Assembly: GCA_020650975.1 (NCBI GenBank)
Contig: JAIPMN010021232.1
Coordinates: forward strand, 1 to 23,831
Length of the DNA: 23,831 bases
Direction: 5' to 3'
Origin: Apostichopus californicus
Lineage: Eukaryota; Echinodermata; Holothuroidea; Aspidochirotida; Stichopodidae
The notes under the pieces were generated by a model, which was not told where the DNA came from, did not search any database, and worked only from the letters and a program-made list of their open reading frames with translations. Below are positions 1 to 10,945 of the stretch, one piece after another (within the stretch, counting starts at the first letter, position 1; each line of letters starts with the position of its first letter). A program made the translations under genes and the position numbers.

Positions 1-867
1 TCAATATGGAATTGTAACATGCTGATATCGAATTGTAACATGTTGATATCGAATTGGACACTTCACTTTCTTTTTCGACATTTATGGAACGTTTGGCTCT
101 CCGTAGTCCTAGATAAGTTCCTTACCACATTTGATCGACGCGTGTAGTGAAACTTGAGCTTGCAGGTTCATGTACATCTAAGGTATATCCAAACTCTGTG
201 GTTGGCGGCTTCAGTATCTGTTTTCATGGACAAAACAGACGTTGAGTTGGAAGGGAAATGCTACCAAATCCGTCAGGGAGCTTCGTGTCGAATGGCAACC
301 GGCTGCTTGCTCGGGATACCCTCCGTGCAAAGCCCATTCCCATTCGGTTTCTTCCAACCTCCGTTATTGCGTTCGATTACCTTCCATGCATCTATACATG
401 TAGTGTGATTAACTCCATGGTGTATATGCCTCTCTGTTGAGCAAACTTGAGCTACACACGTTCTTACTCAAAGGTCATCCAAAAGGACGCATCGCAGACA
501 GTTCTTCTAACTGTCCACATACCTATCTACAATCTCTCCATCCATTTCCGGGATCAAGGTCATGACAATCGGCCAGTACTCATTTTGAAAGATATATATT
601 GTTATATAGACATATTATGTAACTTTCAATGTATTTCAAAACAGGAACTGAAAAACGGAAAGCTGACGTAAATATGAGACAGTATATACTTCCGACCACC
701 GCTGCTTCAGTGGTTTGTTTTGTACGTGATTGATCTCTTCTTACTGAGTACAGTACTCGGACGTGCCTTTATCTTTTAAGGATGCTGTAGTACAATAAAG
801 CAAATAAAAGTATGTGAAAGGTTACTTGTCATACATGAACCCGTACCGCCAAATCCCCGACTCCCAC
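1..867. other. 5' flanking region, no gene recognised
   Basis: I see no convincing gene here. The open frames are short, most begin at non-ATG codons, and none resembles a family I know. The first 57 bases are a short tandem repeat, annotated separately. CpG dinucleotides are common, unlike in the filamin intron downstream. Two AATAAA-like motifs near 794-808 could be polyadenylation signals of a gene lying to the left, but nothing coding leads into them, so this is weak. Confidence 0.5.
4..57. repeat. 21-bp tandem repeat, about 2.6 copies
   Basis: Units begin at 4, 25 and 46; the third is cut short at 57. The unit is ATATCGAATTGTAACATGTTG with one or two differences between copies. The array may continue to the left of the window. 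Confidence 0.85.
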
Positions 868-983
868 GAGAACTTTCATGCCGTCTTGCTCATAAACTCG
901 CACACTTATACACTTCCGTACAATGAGCACTTTCATGCCGTCTTGCTCATAAACTCGCACACTTATACACATCCGTACAATGA
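868..983. repeat. 57-bp direct tandem duplication
   Basis: Bases 868-924 recur at 925-981 with only two or three differences; the match runs on slightly to about 983. Each copy contains ACTTTCATGCCGTCTTGCTC. The near identity suggests a fairly recent duplication. No open reading frame uses it. Confidence 0.9.
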
Positions 984-1893
984 TTAAAGTTCTACTTGTA
1001 AAAACATAATTCGAAGTGGTTGGGGTTCAAATGTCTGTTTTGTGTGTACTTTACTAGTTTCGTCTCATCCTATATACTCATCGCGTTCAAGGGCTACTAT
1101 ATATACGCTGTATGTCAGTCTCTTACCTATGACACATCGACACCCCGACGGAGTTACTTTTCCAACCAATCGCAACTTCTTTCTAACATATGGGTTAAAA
1201 AAGGGTCATCGGTGGAACATTGTACCTCATTGACAATTGTGCCCAATGTGGTTGATGTTGGAGATTCGGCATACGCCTATACTACCCCGTAAACTTCCCA
1301 CCCACCCCGTTGCCTTCTCAATGTCGATCGCTTTTCGCAATTAAAGGTGCCTCTGGGTTGAGCCTGATCGGTCCATTCTAAAGATCAATTTTCTCGACTC
1401 GTATACTTTTTGGGACAATATTCTTTTCACCTCCACGTCATCAGTTGGGACCAGAACGCCAGTTTTCGTCTTTGAATACTCGGCGATATTGTTTCTTAGA
1501 TTATTATAACTGGTCAAAATCGATATATCCAACTAGGGTCCACGTCATTATCTGTCCAATGGTTATCATATATAAGGAATTAAAGTATATATTTCACAAG
1601 GAGCAACTGCCGGCCCTTCGTGTTTGCTCCAATCAAGTGTGGGGGTGATTCTGGGCCTCGTTTGTTCACCGTGGATCATTCACCCTTACAGCACATCTTC
1701 ATGCAAGCAGTCTCAATGCTATACACCAAATTTACAGCATCCATATTGCACAAATATAAGGACTACGTCATCCGTTTAAGCTACCTAAAAACTGTCACAG
1801 TTCTCTCAGTGACATGAAAGATGAACTTAGACTGCAGCTGTCAGATAATCAACTTGTCATTTATAATTTTGTGAGAATAACGTCTCGCCTGGG
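984..1893. other. Intergenic, nothing recognised
   Basis: Only short reading frames in several phases are present, without ATG context or protein family resemblance. No repeat or RNA gene was recognised. Confidence 0.5.
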
Positions 1894-2022
1894 TGAGATA
1901 CCTGGCCGCCAGCCACACCCCATTCTCCCTCACTGGTAAGATACCTGGCCGCCAGCCACCCCATTCTCCCTCACTGGTGAGATACCTGGCCGCCCTGCAG
2001 CCACCCCATTCTCCCTCACTGG
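1894..2022. repeat. GC-rich minisatellite, three units of 41-45 bp
   Basis: Three tandem units at 1894-1936, 1937-1977 and 1978-2022 share the core GATACCTGGCCGCC followed by CCCCATTCTCCCTCACTGG. Units differ by small indels: an extra AC in unit 1 and an extra CTGC block in unit 3. Each inner unit junction reads CACTGGTAAG or CACTGGTGAG, which resembles a 5' splice site. The minus strand is open across the array only because the sequence repeats; I do not call it coding. Confidence 0.9.
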
Positions 2023-5000
2023 CATTTATCAAACACTCCGCTAACCATGCATCTGTTGTAACTGATTCATAATTTACAATTGAAAATGGATGAGGGTAAT
2101 CGCTTCAAAGTACATTTCAGCTCCCCGATTCCATACACGGTTATTTTCAGGTGTACTCTGTAATAGAAATACCATCCTTACTCACATTGAAATAGTTTTG
2201 CCATATTGAGGAAACTCACAGCGCCCCTGTTACTCCGGCGGATGCTCCTCACAATTCAGGTCCTTTTGTTATAAGTTTCATTCATCGGGGCATGTATCAG
2301 GACAATTGGTTCTTCTTGCCAATTTTGAATAGACTTCACTACATACATTTGCACGTACCTGCATCCGCCCCCTAAAGTGACGTTCTTTCCGGAGTTTCGT
2401 CCATTAGGCCCCAATTTCACAGTACACTTCGCACTTCATAGGCGTCCCAGGTAGCCCCCCCCCCCTCCCGCAAAAAAAAAGGAAAGTAAAAAAGTTAAAA
2501 CATATGATTGCATGACGACTTTATGCAGATACGCATGGTTAGCCTAAATGTAGACTATCAAGGGTACCTATGACAGCCTTACCCTGTTACTGTGTTAGGA
2601 TGGTATATAGTTTTCCCATATGGAGTTCAACACAATACCATCGGTGTGATATTTAAAACGCTGAGAACTGCAATTAATGCATATCGATTCATAGAGGGTT
2701 ATTGACTTTTGTCCTAATGTAATTGGGGTAAACATTCATAGCAAATACAGGATGTTCATAATACTGAGTTGTTCGATATGGTGGTTTGCTTTGTCGGTAT
2801 ATGAAACATGAATATTTACATGAGTCAAAATCAAAGACAACCAAAGGTCGATCCGACGATCCAGAAAACCGCATTGGAAGTGATATACCGATAAGAGACG
2901 GGGTAACTTTTTCTTTCCGAATTTGTAATTCGCTTTTCCCAAACTTTCTTCCATTATTTTACGTTACGTTGTTATATATTCGCTATGTTACAGTGCCACA
3001 ACCACCTGGGAAGGGTAAGAGAGGGGTAATAAAAGCTTTTGTTACAACCCCCCCCCCCCAACAACCCAGCGGATAAGATGGGGATGAAAGTTATTACAGA
3101 AATAGTGAGTATGACTATATAACAAAAGTGTGCGTGAGTGGGGGTTTGCGCGTATTCCCTAACATACAAAATGTGCGTGGAAGGGGGGTGAAGATTTGTG
3201 AATGTAAGAAGGGGCAAGATGTTCTCCAGGTTCTACAGGACATTCCGCAATCATAACTCTGCTTCAAGTCTTTCACCCGAGCTCAATGAATAGCTGTTAT
3301 AGCGCACGTGTAACATAAGGCACCGTGTCATCACACTGTCGGAGATGTACAGTATCGAGTGCCTATACGCAGCTGCATATATTTTATGTGTGCCTAGATT
3401 CCTCTGTGGTATACATGACTGTCACAGAATTTCAGAAATTTCCCACACTGACCAAATACATCGCGAGTGCATGGCTAATGTTTACTTCTGCCATTAGGTA
3501 CTATTTAAATGTTTATTTCTCCAGAGTTTCAATTACTTGCCTGTGTCTTTAATTATCGCTCAGTTCCAGGTTTCCATGTACCTATCAAAGGTAATTACAC
3601 CAAGCGTTGCGGTTCTTATACATAATACATAAGTTACAACGATTACACACTGCACACGAGAATGTTACAAGGAGACCTCTACGCGCCGTTATATGCCTAG
3701 TTAATTCAAACTTGCGAGAATACCAGTCTTCGATGGGGCGGGGCAGGGGTCGGGGGGGGGGTAGTTGTGCTGAGGAGTCAACTCGACGTGGGTCCCGGAT
3801 GAATGGACGAATGGATAAAGTTAGGAAGAGAAATAAGAGGATAGCCACTTGAACAGAAGACAACTTATGACACATCAACAGTGGGTTATGTCACGGTATG
3901 GCTCTTATAGGATTCGGTAAATAGATACCAGACGAACCGTCTGCTAAGCAATTGAGGCACTTTCCCATCAACGATCAGTCATCGTTTCGCATTCAAGAGG
4001 AATCTAAATGTAAACGAATTGAAAGATGCGGTTTCAGCCAAAAGGCGGTTGTCTCAATATGTGAGACAATGTTTGTGAACAGATATCTCAAACCATAGAC
4101 ATGGTGAGATTAAGACGATAGCGATAAATCACATGTGCGTATGTTCCCACACTCCCGGCAAAGTTCAGATCCTTCAACCCGCTTCCCCTCTAAAATCCAC
4201 GTACTCGCCCGCTGGAAGAGGGAGGGGGGGGGGGGGAGAGGTGATAAATTGTGAATATTCTGTGGAGTTAATTATACCTTTGTGTAAGTGTTATTGTGTT
4301 AGTGTTATACTATGACAAACTTGTGTGTGTTGTTTGGCAAACCCAATTACTCACGTCCCTCAGTCTCGGTGATTGTGTACAATGTTATTATGGTCTTACT
4401 GTTGACTAATTCGGTGAAATCACTCACGCCCAAGCTTAGTGAATGACATAACAATGGTCTTTCTCTTAGGCCCCTTAACAAAGAGATAATTAAATCCATT
4501 TTCATTTCATTATTTCAAACTACACTGTTTGATATTTGTTTTTTGTTTTTGCTTCAGCTTTTGAATGCACGCAGTCATCCGTTTGGTATGAAAAGCCAAC
4601 GTCACAATAAAGAATATTTTCACATTTTCTCTGAATATTACACACACACTCACACACCATAATTTGTAGGCTATACCATTTACCATTCAATAGTGAAGAA
4701 ACCGGCGGAAGCTGACAATGTACACGCATGAGTAGTGGAATATTAAACAAAAGAAATTAGACCAGTTGCCATAGGAACAGAAAACAAAGTAATGTCAATA
4801 CGGACGCTCAGTGGTGATTCACTGTGGGTTTACTAACCTGTATAATGAACGCATCCTATAGCTGCATATATAATATAGCATTTTTAAACCCACTGCATGA
4901 AGTCCAGTATGTTACCTATAACAGGTAATAACAGGGCGGGTGGTACGTGATTTTAACTCGACCACAGAAATATGCTAATGGCAGTTTTGCTCTAGAAGAC

Positions 5001-5356
5001 CTCCTGTAATCAGGGAATTTAGAATGAGAGGGTTGAAAGGAGAGAGGGTATTTATGTTTAGGGTTGGGTCTTTTTTGGGTGAGTGGGGACGCATTGATTC
5101 CACTTAACACTATATTCCGAACCCCTTCCCCTTCCCCAACATTTATACCTGTGAAATTTTTTTTCCCTAATATTTCACATCTTAGAACTAAATATTTCAC
5201 TTATTTATGATATATTGACGAAGCAAGGTCCGAATATGCCAACATGTATGCACAAGACTTGAATAAATATCTCTGCCAAGAATTTCAGATTCAAACCCCA
5301 TTGCCGTAAAGCGCCCTCCATACCCATCACTCCTCCGCGCCTGCACCTTTCCTTTG
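2023..5356. other. Intergenic, homopolymer-rich, no gene recognised
   Basis: This stretch has many CpGs and several long single-base tracts: C11 at 2455-2465, C12 at 3048-3059, G10 at 3752-3761 and G13 at 4224-4236. A small hairpin lies at 4049-4069. Reading frames of 60-97 codons occur on both strands and overlap each other; several run through the homopolymers. None looks like a conserved protein. Confidence 0.5.
4049..4069. repeat. Perfect 8-bp inverted repeat, 5-nt loop
   Basis: TTGTCTCA at 4049-4056 pairs with TGAGACAA at 4062-4069 around the loop ATATG. There is no T-run after it and no gene next to it, so it is reported only as a structure. Confidence 0.6.
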
Positions 5357-5803
5357 ATGGGTCAATGTGATTCGTTTCCCCATATATACCATGGAAGATT
5401 GTCTGTCGTATTAAATAGAAACGTTACTATTGATACTATATGGATGGATTCTCACAGCTATATAGAATATATACTGCACTGGTATACGAGTTACTGGATA
5501 TTGAATTATATCACAGTACAATGGGGATATATATTTATATTGTTGACCGAAGATTTATGGATTCGGAAATATCAATCTAAGCCTATACGAGGTCAATACA
5601 AATACTTTATGGAGTTGTTGTTTTTGTTTAATAGAGACACCATTTCCGATGAGAACAGTTATGAAGAGGATTCTATAGGGTCGTGTACAATAGACGTAGT
5701 ACAACTTTCAGGACGAATATACAACCATTATTGTAACCTTCGTCAATATATGCGACGAATAACTGCCTTAGAAAGATTAGAAATATTTCCTCTTCACCCC
5801 TAG
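5357..5803 (+). CDS. Unassigned 148-codon reading frame, doubtful gene
   Basis: This ATG-started frame is the longest one outside filamin. The product would be unusually rich in Tyr, Trp and Ile, because the DNA holds many TATA and ATA triplets. It has a hydrophobic middle (near WILNYITVQWGYIFILL) and a more charged C-terminal half with DENSYEEDS. I recognise no domain, signal peptide or family. Frames this long are uncommon but not impossible by chance in 24 kb of AT-rich DNA. It could be an exon of an unknown gene, a decayed transposon fragment or chance; chance is the default. Confidence 0.15.
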   Translation: MGQCDSFPHIYHGRLSVVLNRNVTIDTIWMDSHSYIEYILHWYTSYWILNYITVQWGYIFILLTEDLWIRKYQSKPIRGQYKYFMELLFLFNRDTISDENSYEEDSIGSCTIDVVQLSGRIYNHYCNLRQYMRRITALERLEIFPLHP

Positions 5804-7073
5804 ATTGATATTACCAATGGTTACTCTTGTTTTTTCTTATCCAAGCTGCAGGATAGGCTCTTGATAACAACAATGTTGTACTTGCAGACTGTTGTTGAAT
5901 GTGTCGGTCCCCATGCATCATTCACATTTTTCTAGCAGTCTCTCTCAATATATAATGGAAAATGTACTTTGTTCTATAGCTATAAAATTACGTAAGCCTG
6001 ACACAAAGTACACAACTCCCCCCCCCCCCTACACCCCCTCTACACACACATTGTTCTCACCCCTGGATGCCACCATTGAGGTACCACGGAAAAGTTGTTG
6101 ATACCCATGCATGTTCGGTACGTGAAGTTTGTAGTATCACGTGGAGGCCATTATTCATTTGAATTTAAATGTGAAAATCTTTTAAACAAAATGTTTGAGA
6201 GCGAGTTCATATTTCATAAAGCTTATTTCATTTTGGTTTAACGTGGAGGTGTAAAAGATCATTTGAGTTCAACAGAGGCTAAACTCTGTAAACAGACGAA
6301 GAAGGGAACGTTTGATGAATGTCATACTTAGAAAGTGAGCGGCCCGTACTTAGATGAAGCCTATTGTTTTTAATGGAGGTCAAATGTCTCACGATATGTG
6401 AAGACCGTAATTTTCAAGTGTATATGCTTTCAAAATTAATTAAAATAATTGCGTCATTGCAAATTGATGCATTTTACCCGCGTTGTTATTTTTCAGTTTT
6501 TATCCTTAATTCTTATTTTAATTCTTATTCTTATTTGATTATTATACGTCCGTTGAGTTTGTTCCGTGTAAGAAATCCCGGCTGATTTGTTATTGATTTG
6601 AAAGATCAAAAGTTATCTAATTTTTATGTCCAGTTGCTGTTTGTTTTTGCGTACCATCATAGAAAGCCCGGAAACTTCATTTTCGTTGGAAAGGTCACCA
6701 ACTGTATTATATCACCCTTTCACCAACATGTTTACTTCTTTCTGTTGTACAGCGTGCGAATAACGTTTGTTTTCTTAACTTATTTACATTTGAACTTATT
6801 TAACCCCTTTGTCCATCGCAGATCACATATCAAAATTAGGAAGTTTACCGATGAGTTCTTTAGAATCTATGATACTATCAGTTGAACATTGTTTGCAAAA
6901 GTTCTTTAACGGACTTCCGACTGTTGGTTTACGGTACTACGTCATAATTTCCTTTTACAGGCTATAGATCCCATACACAAAACCAACTGTTAATTCTTTT
7001 GCCCACCCACCACTACCCGTTTACTAAAGTTTAAATGGTTCATGTATTATTCATCATAAAGTTTCACTCTATT
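5804..7073. other. Proximal 5' flank of filamin gene
   Basis: No coding sequence is recognised. A C12 tract lies at 6018-6029. From about 6400 the region is T-rich and AT-rich. A good 3' splice-site-like sequence (CCTTTTACAG, AG at 6959-6960) could begin an untranslated exon, but several ATGs between it and 7165 argue against that leader. No clear TATA box or transcription start can be assigned. Confidence 0.4.
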
Positions 7074-7112
7074 TGAATATTCATTATTTTTTAACAAAAT
7101 GAATATTCATTT
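7074..7112. promoter_or_regulatory. Paired palindromic AT-rich motif upstream of filamin
   Basis: The self-complementary 10-mer TGAATATTCA occurs at 7074-7083 and again at 7100-7109, 26 bp apart. The second copy extends to a perfect 16-bp palindrome at 7097-7112. The core ATGAATATTCAT resembles the symmetric sites bound by POU-homeodomain dimers. It sits 53-91 bp ahead of the filamin start codon, so it could be a promoter-proximal element. That role is inference; AT-rich DNA produces such palindromes more often than average DNA. Confidence 0.35.
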
Positions 7113-7164
7113 AACCATTCTCGTCTTCTGATAGGCCTTTCGATACGGTGCAAAGGGCGGAATC
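7113..7164 (+). promoter_or_regulatory. Filamin 5' leader with possible splice acceptor
   Basis: Reading back from the start codon, the frame meets an in-frame TAG at 7132-7134, so ATG 7165 is the first Met of the open frame if the leader is unspliced. The same AG (7133-7134) follows a pyrimidine-rich run (TCTCGTCTTCTG) and could be the acceptor of a 5' untranslated exon. A purine (A) at position -3 gives the ATG acceptable initiation context. Whether transcription starts here or further upstream cannot be decided from sequence. Confidence 0.4.
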
Positions 7165-7528
7165 ATGTCGAGCCAGGATCAATATCAAGGGGATGACGGG
7201 GGCAGTCTCGAACAGAAACGAGATCAAGAAGACCTCGAAGAGATGCAGGCCGCCGAAAGAGATTTAGCGTCCGACGCTGCTTGGAAGAAAATCCAGCAAA
7301 ATACGTTTACAAGATGGTGCAACGAACATCTGAAGACAGTCAAGAAACACATCGGAAATTTATCGACGGATTTAGGCGATGGATTACGTTTGGTTGCCCT
7401 ACTCGAAGTCCTAGCGCATGAAAAAATTTCACACAACAAACGGCCGACATTCCTGTCAATGAAATTGGAAAATGTGTCCATTGCACTCAACTATTTGGAA
7501 AAAAGGAATATCAAAATCGTCAACATTG
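7165..7528 (+). CDS. FLN: Filamin exon 1: N-terminal tail and most of CH1
   Basis: Encodes residues 1-121 plus one base of codon 122 of a filamin, the cytoplasmic dimeric actin cross-linker that ties F-actin to membrane receptors. Residues 1-39 are a charged, probably flexible tail rich in Asp, Glu and Gln. CH1 starts at WKKIQQNTF (residue 40). Residues 44-53 (QQNTFTRWCN) match the first actinin-type actin-binding signature, and residues 67-83 (LSTDLGDGLRLVALLEV) form the first actin-binding helix region. The similarity to vertebrate filamin A is near word-for-word here, so the family call is firm. The exon ends at ATTG|GTAAGT, a consensus donor in phase 1. The frame runs on 37 bases into the intron before a stop, but that tail is not filamin-like. 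Confidence 0.97.
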
Positions 7529-9554
7529 GTAAGTTTACAATTATGTCGAGGGGCAATAAATGTTAAAGAACTTAGAACATCAATTAAACGTTAAAATCTC
7601 TAACTGACAGGTGGTTTTTAATGGGCGGTACAAAACTTTACCGTTATATTTAGACGAGACGTTTTGTGTATACACTGTAAAACGGTAGCCTCAACAGTGT
7701 CTACTAAGTTCGCTTCGACTTACTTGATACTAGATAATCCTGTGGCAACAATCTCACGACTTTGTTACCTTTCAACGAAAGCACTTCAATCAAACGCCAT
7801 TTAAACACCATACACAACTTTGCCATAGGCTTCAGTACAAGTTTAACACTATAGCCTACGTTTACACACAGAAATATGAATTTCTGCAGCGTGCATATAG
7901 TCCATATACATTGTCGATACTACAGTAGTACACGGTGTGTGAATCAACCACCTTTTGGAATGCACTGTGTGTTGTATGCAAGGTTGTAAGGTCAGACTTG
8001 TTAGTTCAATCACGTATTACAGCAGTATACATACAAAACCACACAGTTGTTACCATGAATGAATATGATGTTTCGCGCAAATTAGAACATTTCAATAGTT
8101 ATAAATTTTTTGAAGAAATGTATGTTTTGCAGGTCACTGAAGTAGCCTTTGAGAGGAAGGATGGGGTGGGGGGGGGGTTGTAACTTGAAATGATGATCAG
8201 TGTGGTGGTATTGTCAGTCCAAAAGGGGGGAAAAACGAGGTAGTATTTTAGGAGTTTGAATGGTAGCTAGATGAAGATTGATGGCGAAAGATTAATTTAG
8301 TTGATACTCAGACCATTTGTGTATCTTGTAAATAAACAAGAACAATATTATCTTTAAAAACTATGTTAGTATGCAGAAAATGAAATGTTAACTATGAGGT
8401 TACAGTGCATTTTAAGAACAAATACAATAGGCCTGCAGGAATTGAATGGTGTTAGCAAGGACGATTAGACATTTGTGTAGTGTGAGTTAAGCCAAGGCGA
8501 AGCAAGGTGTTTTGACAAATCAACTTCTTCATTATGTACTATCATGGACTGTTTTTACCTCCATGGTACTATGCAGTATAACAGTTAGCCATTCGCAGTA
8601 CAGCCAGTGCAACCAAGCAAGAGGTCGCAAGGTTGGACACCTAAATTTATGGAGAACCCTACTTAATGTGCACACAATAGATTGGTTTAACTCTTCATAT
8701 TTTCAAAGCCCCCGGCCACAAACTAATGTTACAACCCTTCTGAGCCTGAATGCTGCAGCTACTATCCCCCCCCCACCCCTCCCCACTACAGATAGTTACA
8801 TCCATCCAACTCTGGGTACATGAATAGCCTATTCAGTCGTTTCTATAGTATCTCCACTGAACTGCTTTTAAGGTCAGGGACATCATTTGTAGCTGTCATT
8901 GTGATGTGGAGGTCAAATCAGGACACATGATATGATCAAAGATGCCAGTCAGATCCCCAGGCACCCATTGTTGTTTATGGTGTATGTTCTGTTATACCTC
9001 GATGGTTGTAACTCTAGTAAAGGATATGTGATATTCTACCCTTGGACCTGGACATCTGGAGCAACTGATAACCATCTCCTGGAATCACAACTACTATATG
9101 TGTGGGATATTTGGAAACTTGGTGTAAGGTTTCACTCCCTTCAGGAATTAGGTGTTCATAATTATGCAAATATGCATGTTTTGAAGAATGGAATCTAGCC
9201 ATATTTGAAGCACAGGATGTAGGCCTATATATATCCAACACATTGATACATTACCTTTCCTCCAATTAACATAGTGCCATATATAGTCTGGTTAAATGTG
9301 TACAAAACATCTTTGAACAATATTGAAACTGTTCTCTAAATTTGTTTTTTTTTCCATAGTAACAGACAGGTCTGCATTAATCTCATGTAATCATCCATGA
9401 TGTGTCACGTATGACAGATAGTGTGATGTTTCAAACTGTTGGATAATTGGATGAATTAATTAAGATTTGTGATTACGACAATGAATAATTTAGCCTTCAA
9501 ATTTTGCCCAGCAGGTTTGAAAGACTCTGTGCATTTTGTCTCTTATAAAATAGT

Positions 9555-10063
9555 ACGGTGCCTGTGTAAAGACACTGCTATACATACATGGACTCGTATA
9601 GCATCGTCCGATGCAATGCTGGATAATTTATTCCCCGTATGAGTAAGAACATGTTTCATACTGCGAGCTATTAAAATTAGAAAGATCTGACACTCCGATA
9701 TATTAAAAATGGAAACATCTCATTAGTGTTAAGGTAAACAACCTGCCAGTCATGAAGGGTATGGGAGACGCCGGACTCGCTACGTGATAAGATTTGTAGC
9801 ATAAATTGAGAACGGCCAAAAAAAATAGTTCGGTTACGATTCCTGCAGAAAAATAATCTGCCGGGAGGTTCGACGTCGCTTCTAGCTACGGAATATTACA
9901 GATTGAAAAATTATTAAATTAGGTGTTGGAAAAAATATCGTTCGACACTCTTCTGAGAATGGCGAGGATATTCCGAACTTGCAATAAATTTTGTCGGGAC
10001 AGCAGTAACTGTGCCAACCTGATCCAATTTTTCGGACGAAACAGGATTAAGTGATGACGCCAT
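9555..10063. promoter_or_regulatory. CpG-rich patch inside intron 1
   Basis: About 27 CpG dinucleotides lie in roughly 500 bp, close to or above random expectation, while neighbouring intron sequence has very few. The densest part is 9769-10060. In animals with gene-body methylation such a patch often marks an unmethylated internal promoter or a recently inserted element. A minus-strand ATG with strong initiation context lies at its right edge (see the next entry). Confidence 0.4.
9914..10063 (-). CDS. Small minus-strand reading frame, hypothetical
   Basis: A 49-codon frame starts at an ATG in the context AACATGG (A at -3, G at +4), a strong eukaryotic initiation context, and ends at TAA. 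The product begins MASSLNPVSSEKLDQVG and has mixed, non-repetitive composition. I recognise no family. It covers the densest CpG patch of the intron, so it could be the first exon of an antisense gene or the start of a mobile-element protein. No convincing splice donor was found within it. Coding status is doubtful. Confidence 0.15.
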   Translation of the reverse strand: MASSLNPVSSEKLDQVGTVTAVPTKFIASSEYPRHSQKSVERYFFQHLI

Positions 10064-10898
10064 GTTGATTGTAGAATGCAGAGATTGAATTTTTGACCAC
10101 CAAGTACTGTAGTAGTTAAAAACTGATAGTAAGCATTAAAAGGGCATAATATAGTGAGCAAAAAGTTAGTGTTATTCTCTTACATTTCCTTCGTGTTATT
10201 GCTTCCATCGGTTATCTCTTAGCTACTTCTTCTATTCAGTATCTAATTGTCTACAATTTTGCTTGTTAAACCTTTACTCACTACTACTCAAAATAAGATT
10301 GCAAAAATCAAATCCCCTCCCACCCCCGCCCCCCCCCTTTCTGGGATTTATTCAGTTTCTTCTAGTCATCAGCTATGATTTGATGAATTTTAGAAATAAT
10401 GTGCTTTGCATAAAGTGAATCATAATACAACTATTGTGAGCATGTGGGACTGTTTAAAGTTTATATTATAAAATGTATCAAAGAGTTATTACATCAGCTT
10501 GTAGACTAAATTCATCATTACATGGTCTTTCAATCATAGGTACAGTATATAACCTAGTCACACATTTGCATTATTATGTATTGTTAATAGTGGTTGATTG
10601 TTGTTTACTATGAAGAATAGCAAGAAACAAACAATGTAATGTATATCCTGTGGTAAACAGCAAAGCTCTTGTTATAGAACTGTACAGAAGTTTCCAAACT
10701 ATTCTTTATTTATTTACTGGCACTAAACTTCTCTCCCTTCATGCAAAAACTTCAAAAGAATTTTTTTTCCCCGCCAGTCTGAATAGAATGGAATTTGAGA
10801 AATGTACGCTGGCTTTGAGCAGTGGAGCGGAGAACATTACTGAACCTTTCTGACCTAATCACTAACTTTGGTGGGTTTTGTGGAAAAGCCCTTAAAAA

Positions 10899-10945
10899 GC
10901 CAAGACTGATTTCCATAAAAAAAAAAATTAAAAAAAGGTCTTGGC
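10899..10945. repeat. Inverted repeat around an A-rich loop
   Basis: GCCAAGAC (10899-10906) pairs with GTCTTGGC (10938-10945). After one mismatch the pairing resumes for three more A-T pairs on the outside. The 31-base loop is mostly poly-A. It could be the remains of a small transposon end or simply a hairpin. Confidence 0.5.

Noticed and set aside
154-671. Three overlapping plus-strand frames near the left end
   Set aside because: At least the first begins at TTG, not ATG. They overlap in different phases and look like no known protein.
1841-2032. Minus-strand frame with a repeated peptide
   Set aside because: Its repetition is simply the minisatellite read through; nothing else supports coding.
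7224-7490. 88-codon minus-strand frame
   Set aside because: It lies fully opposite filamin exon 1, whose plus-strand translation is strongly conserved.
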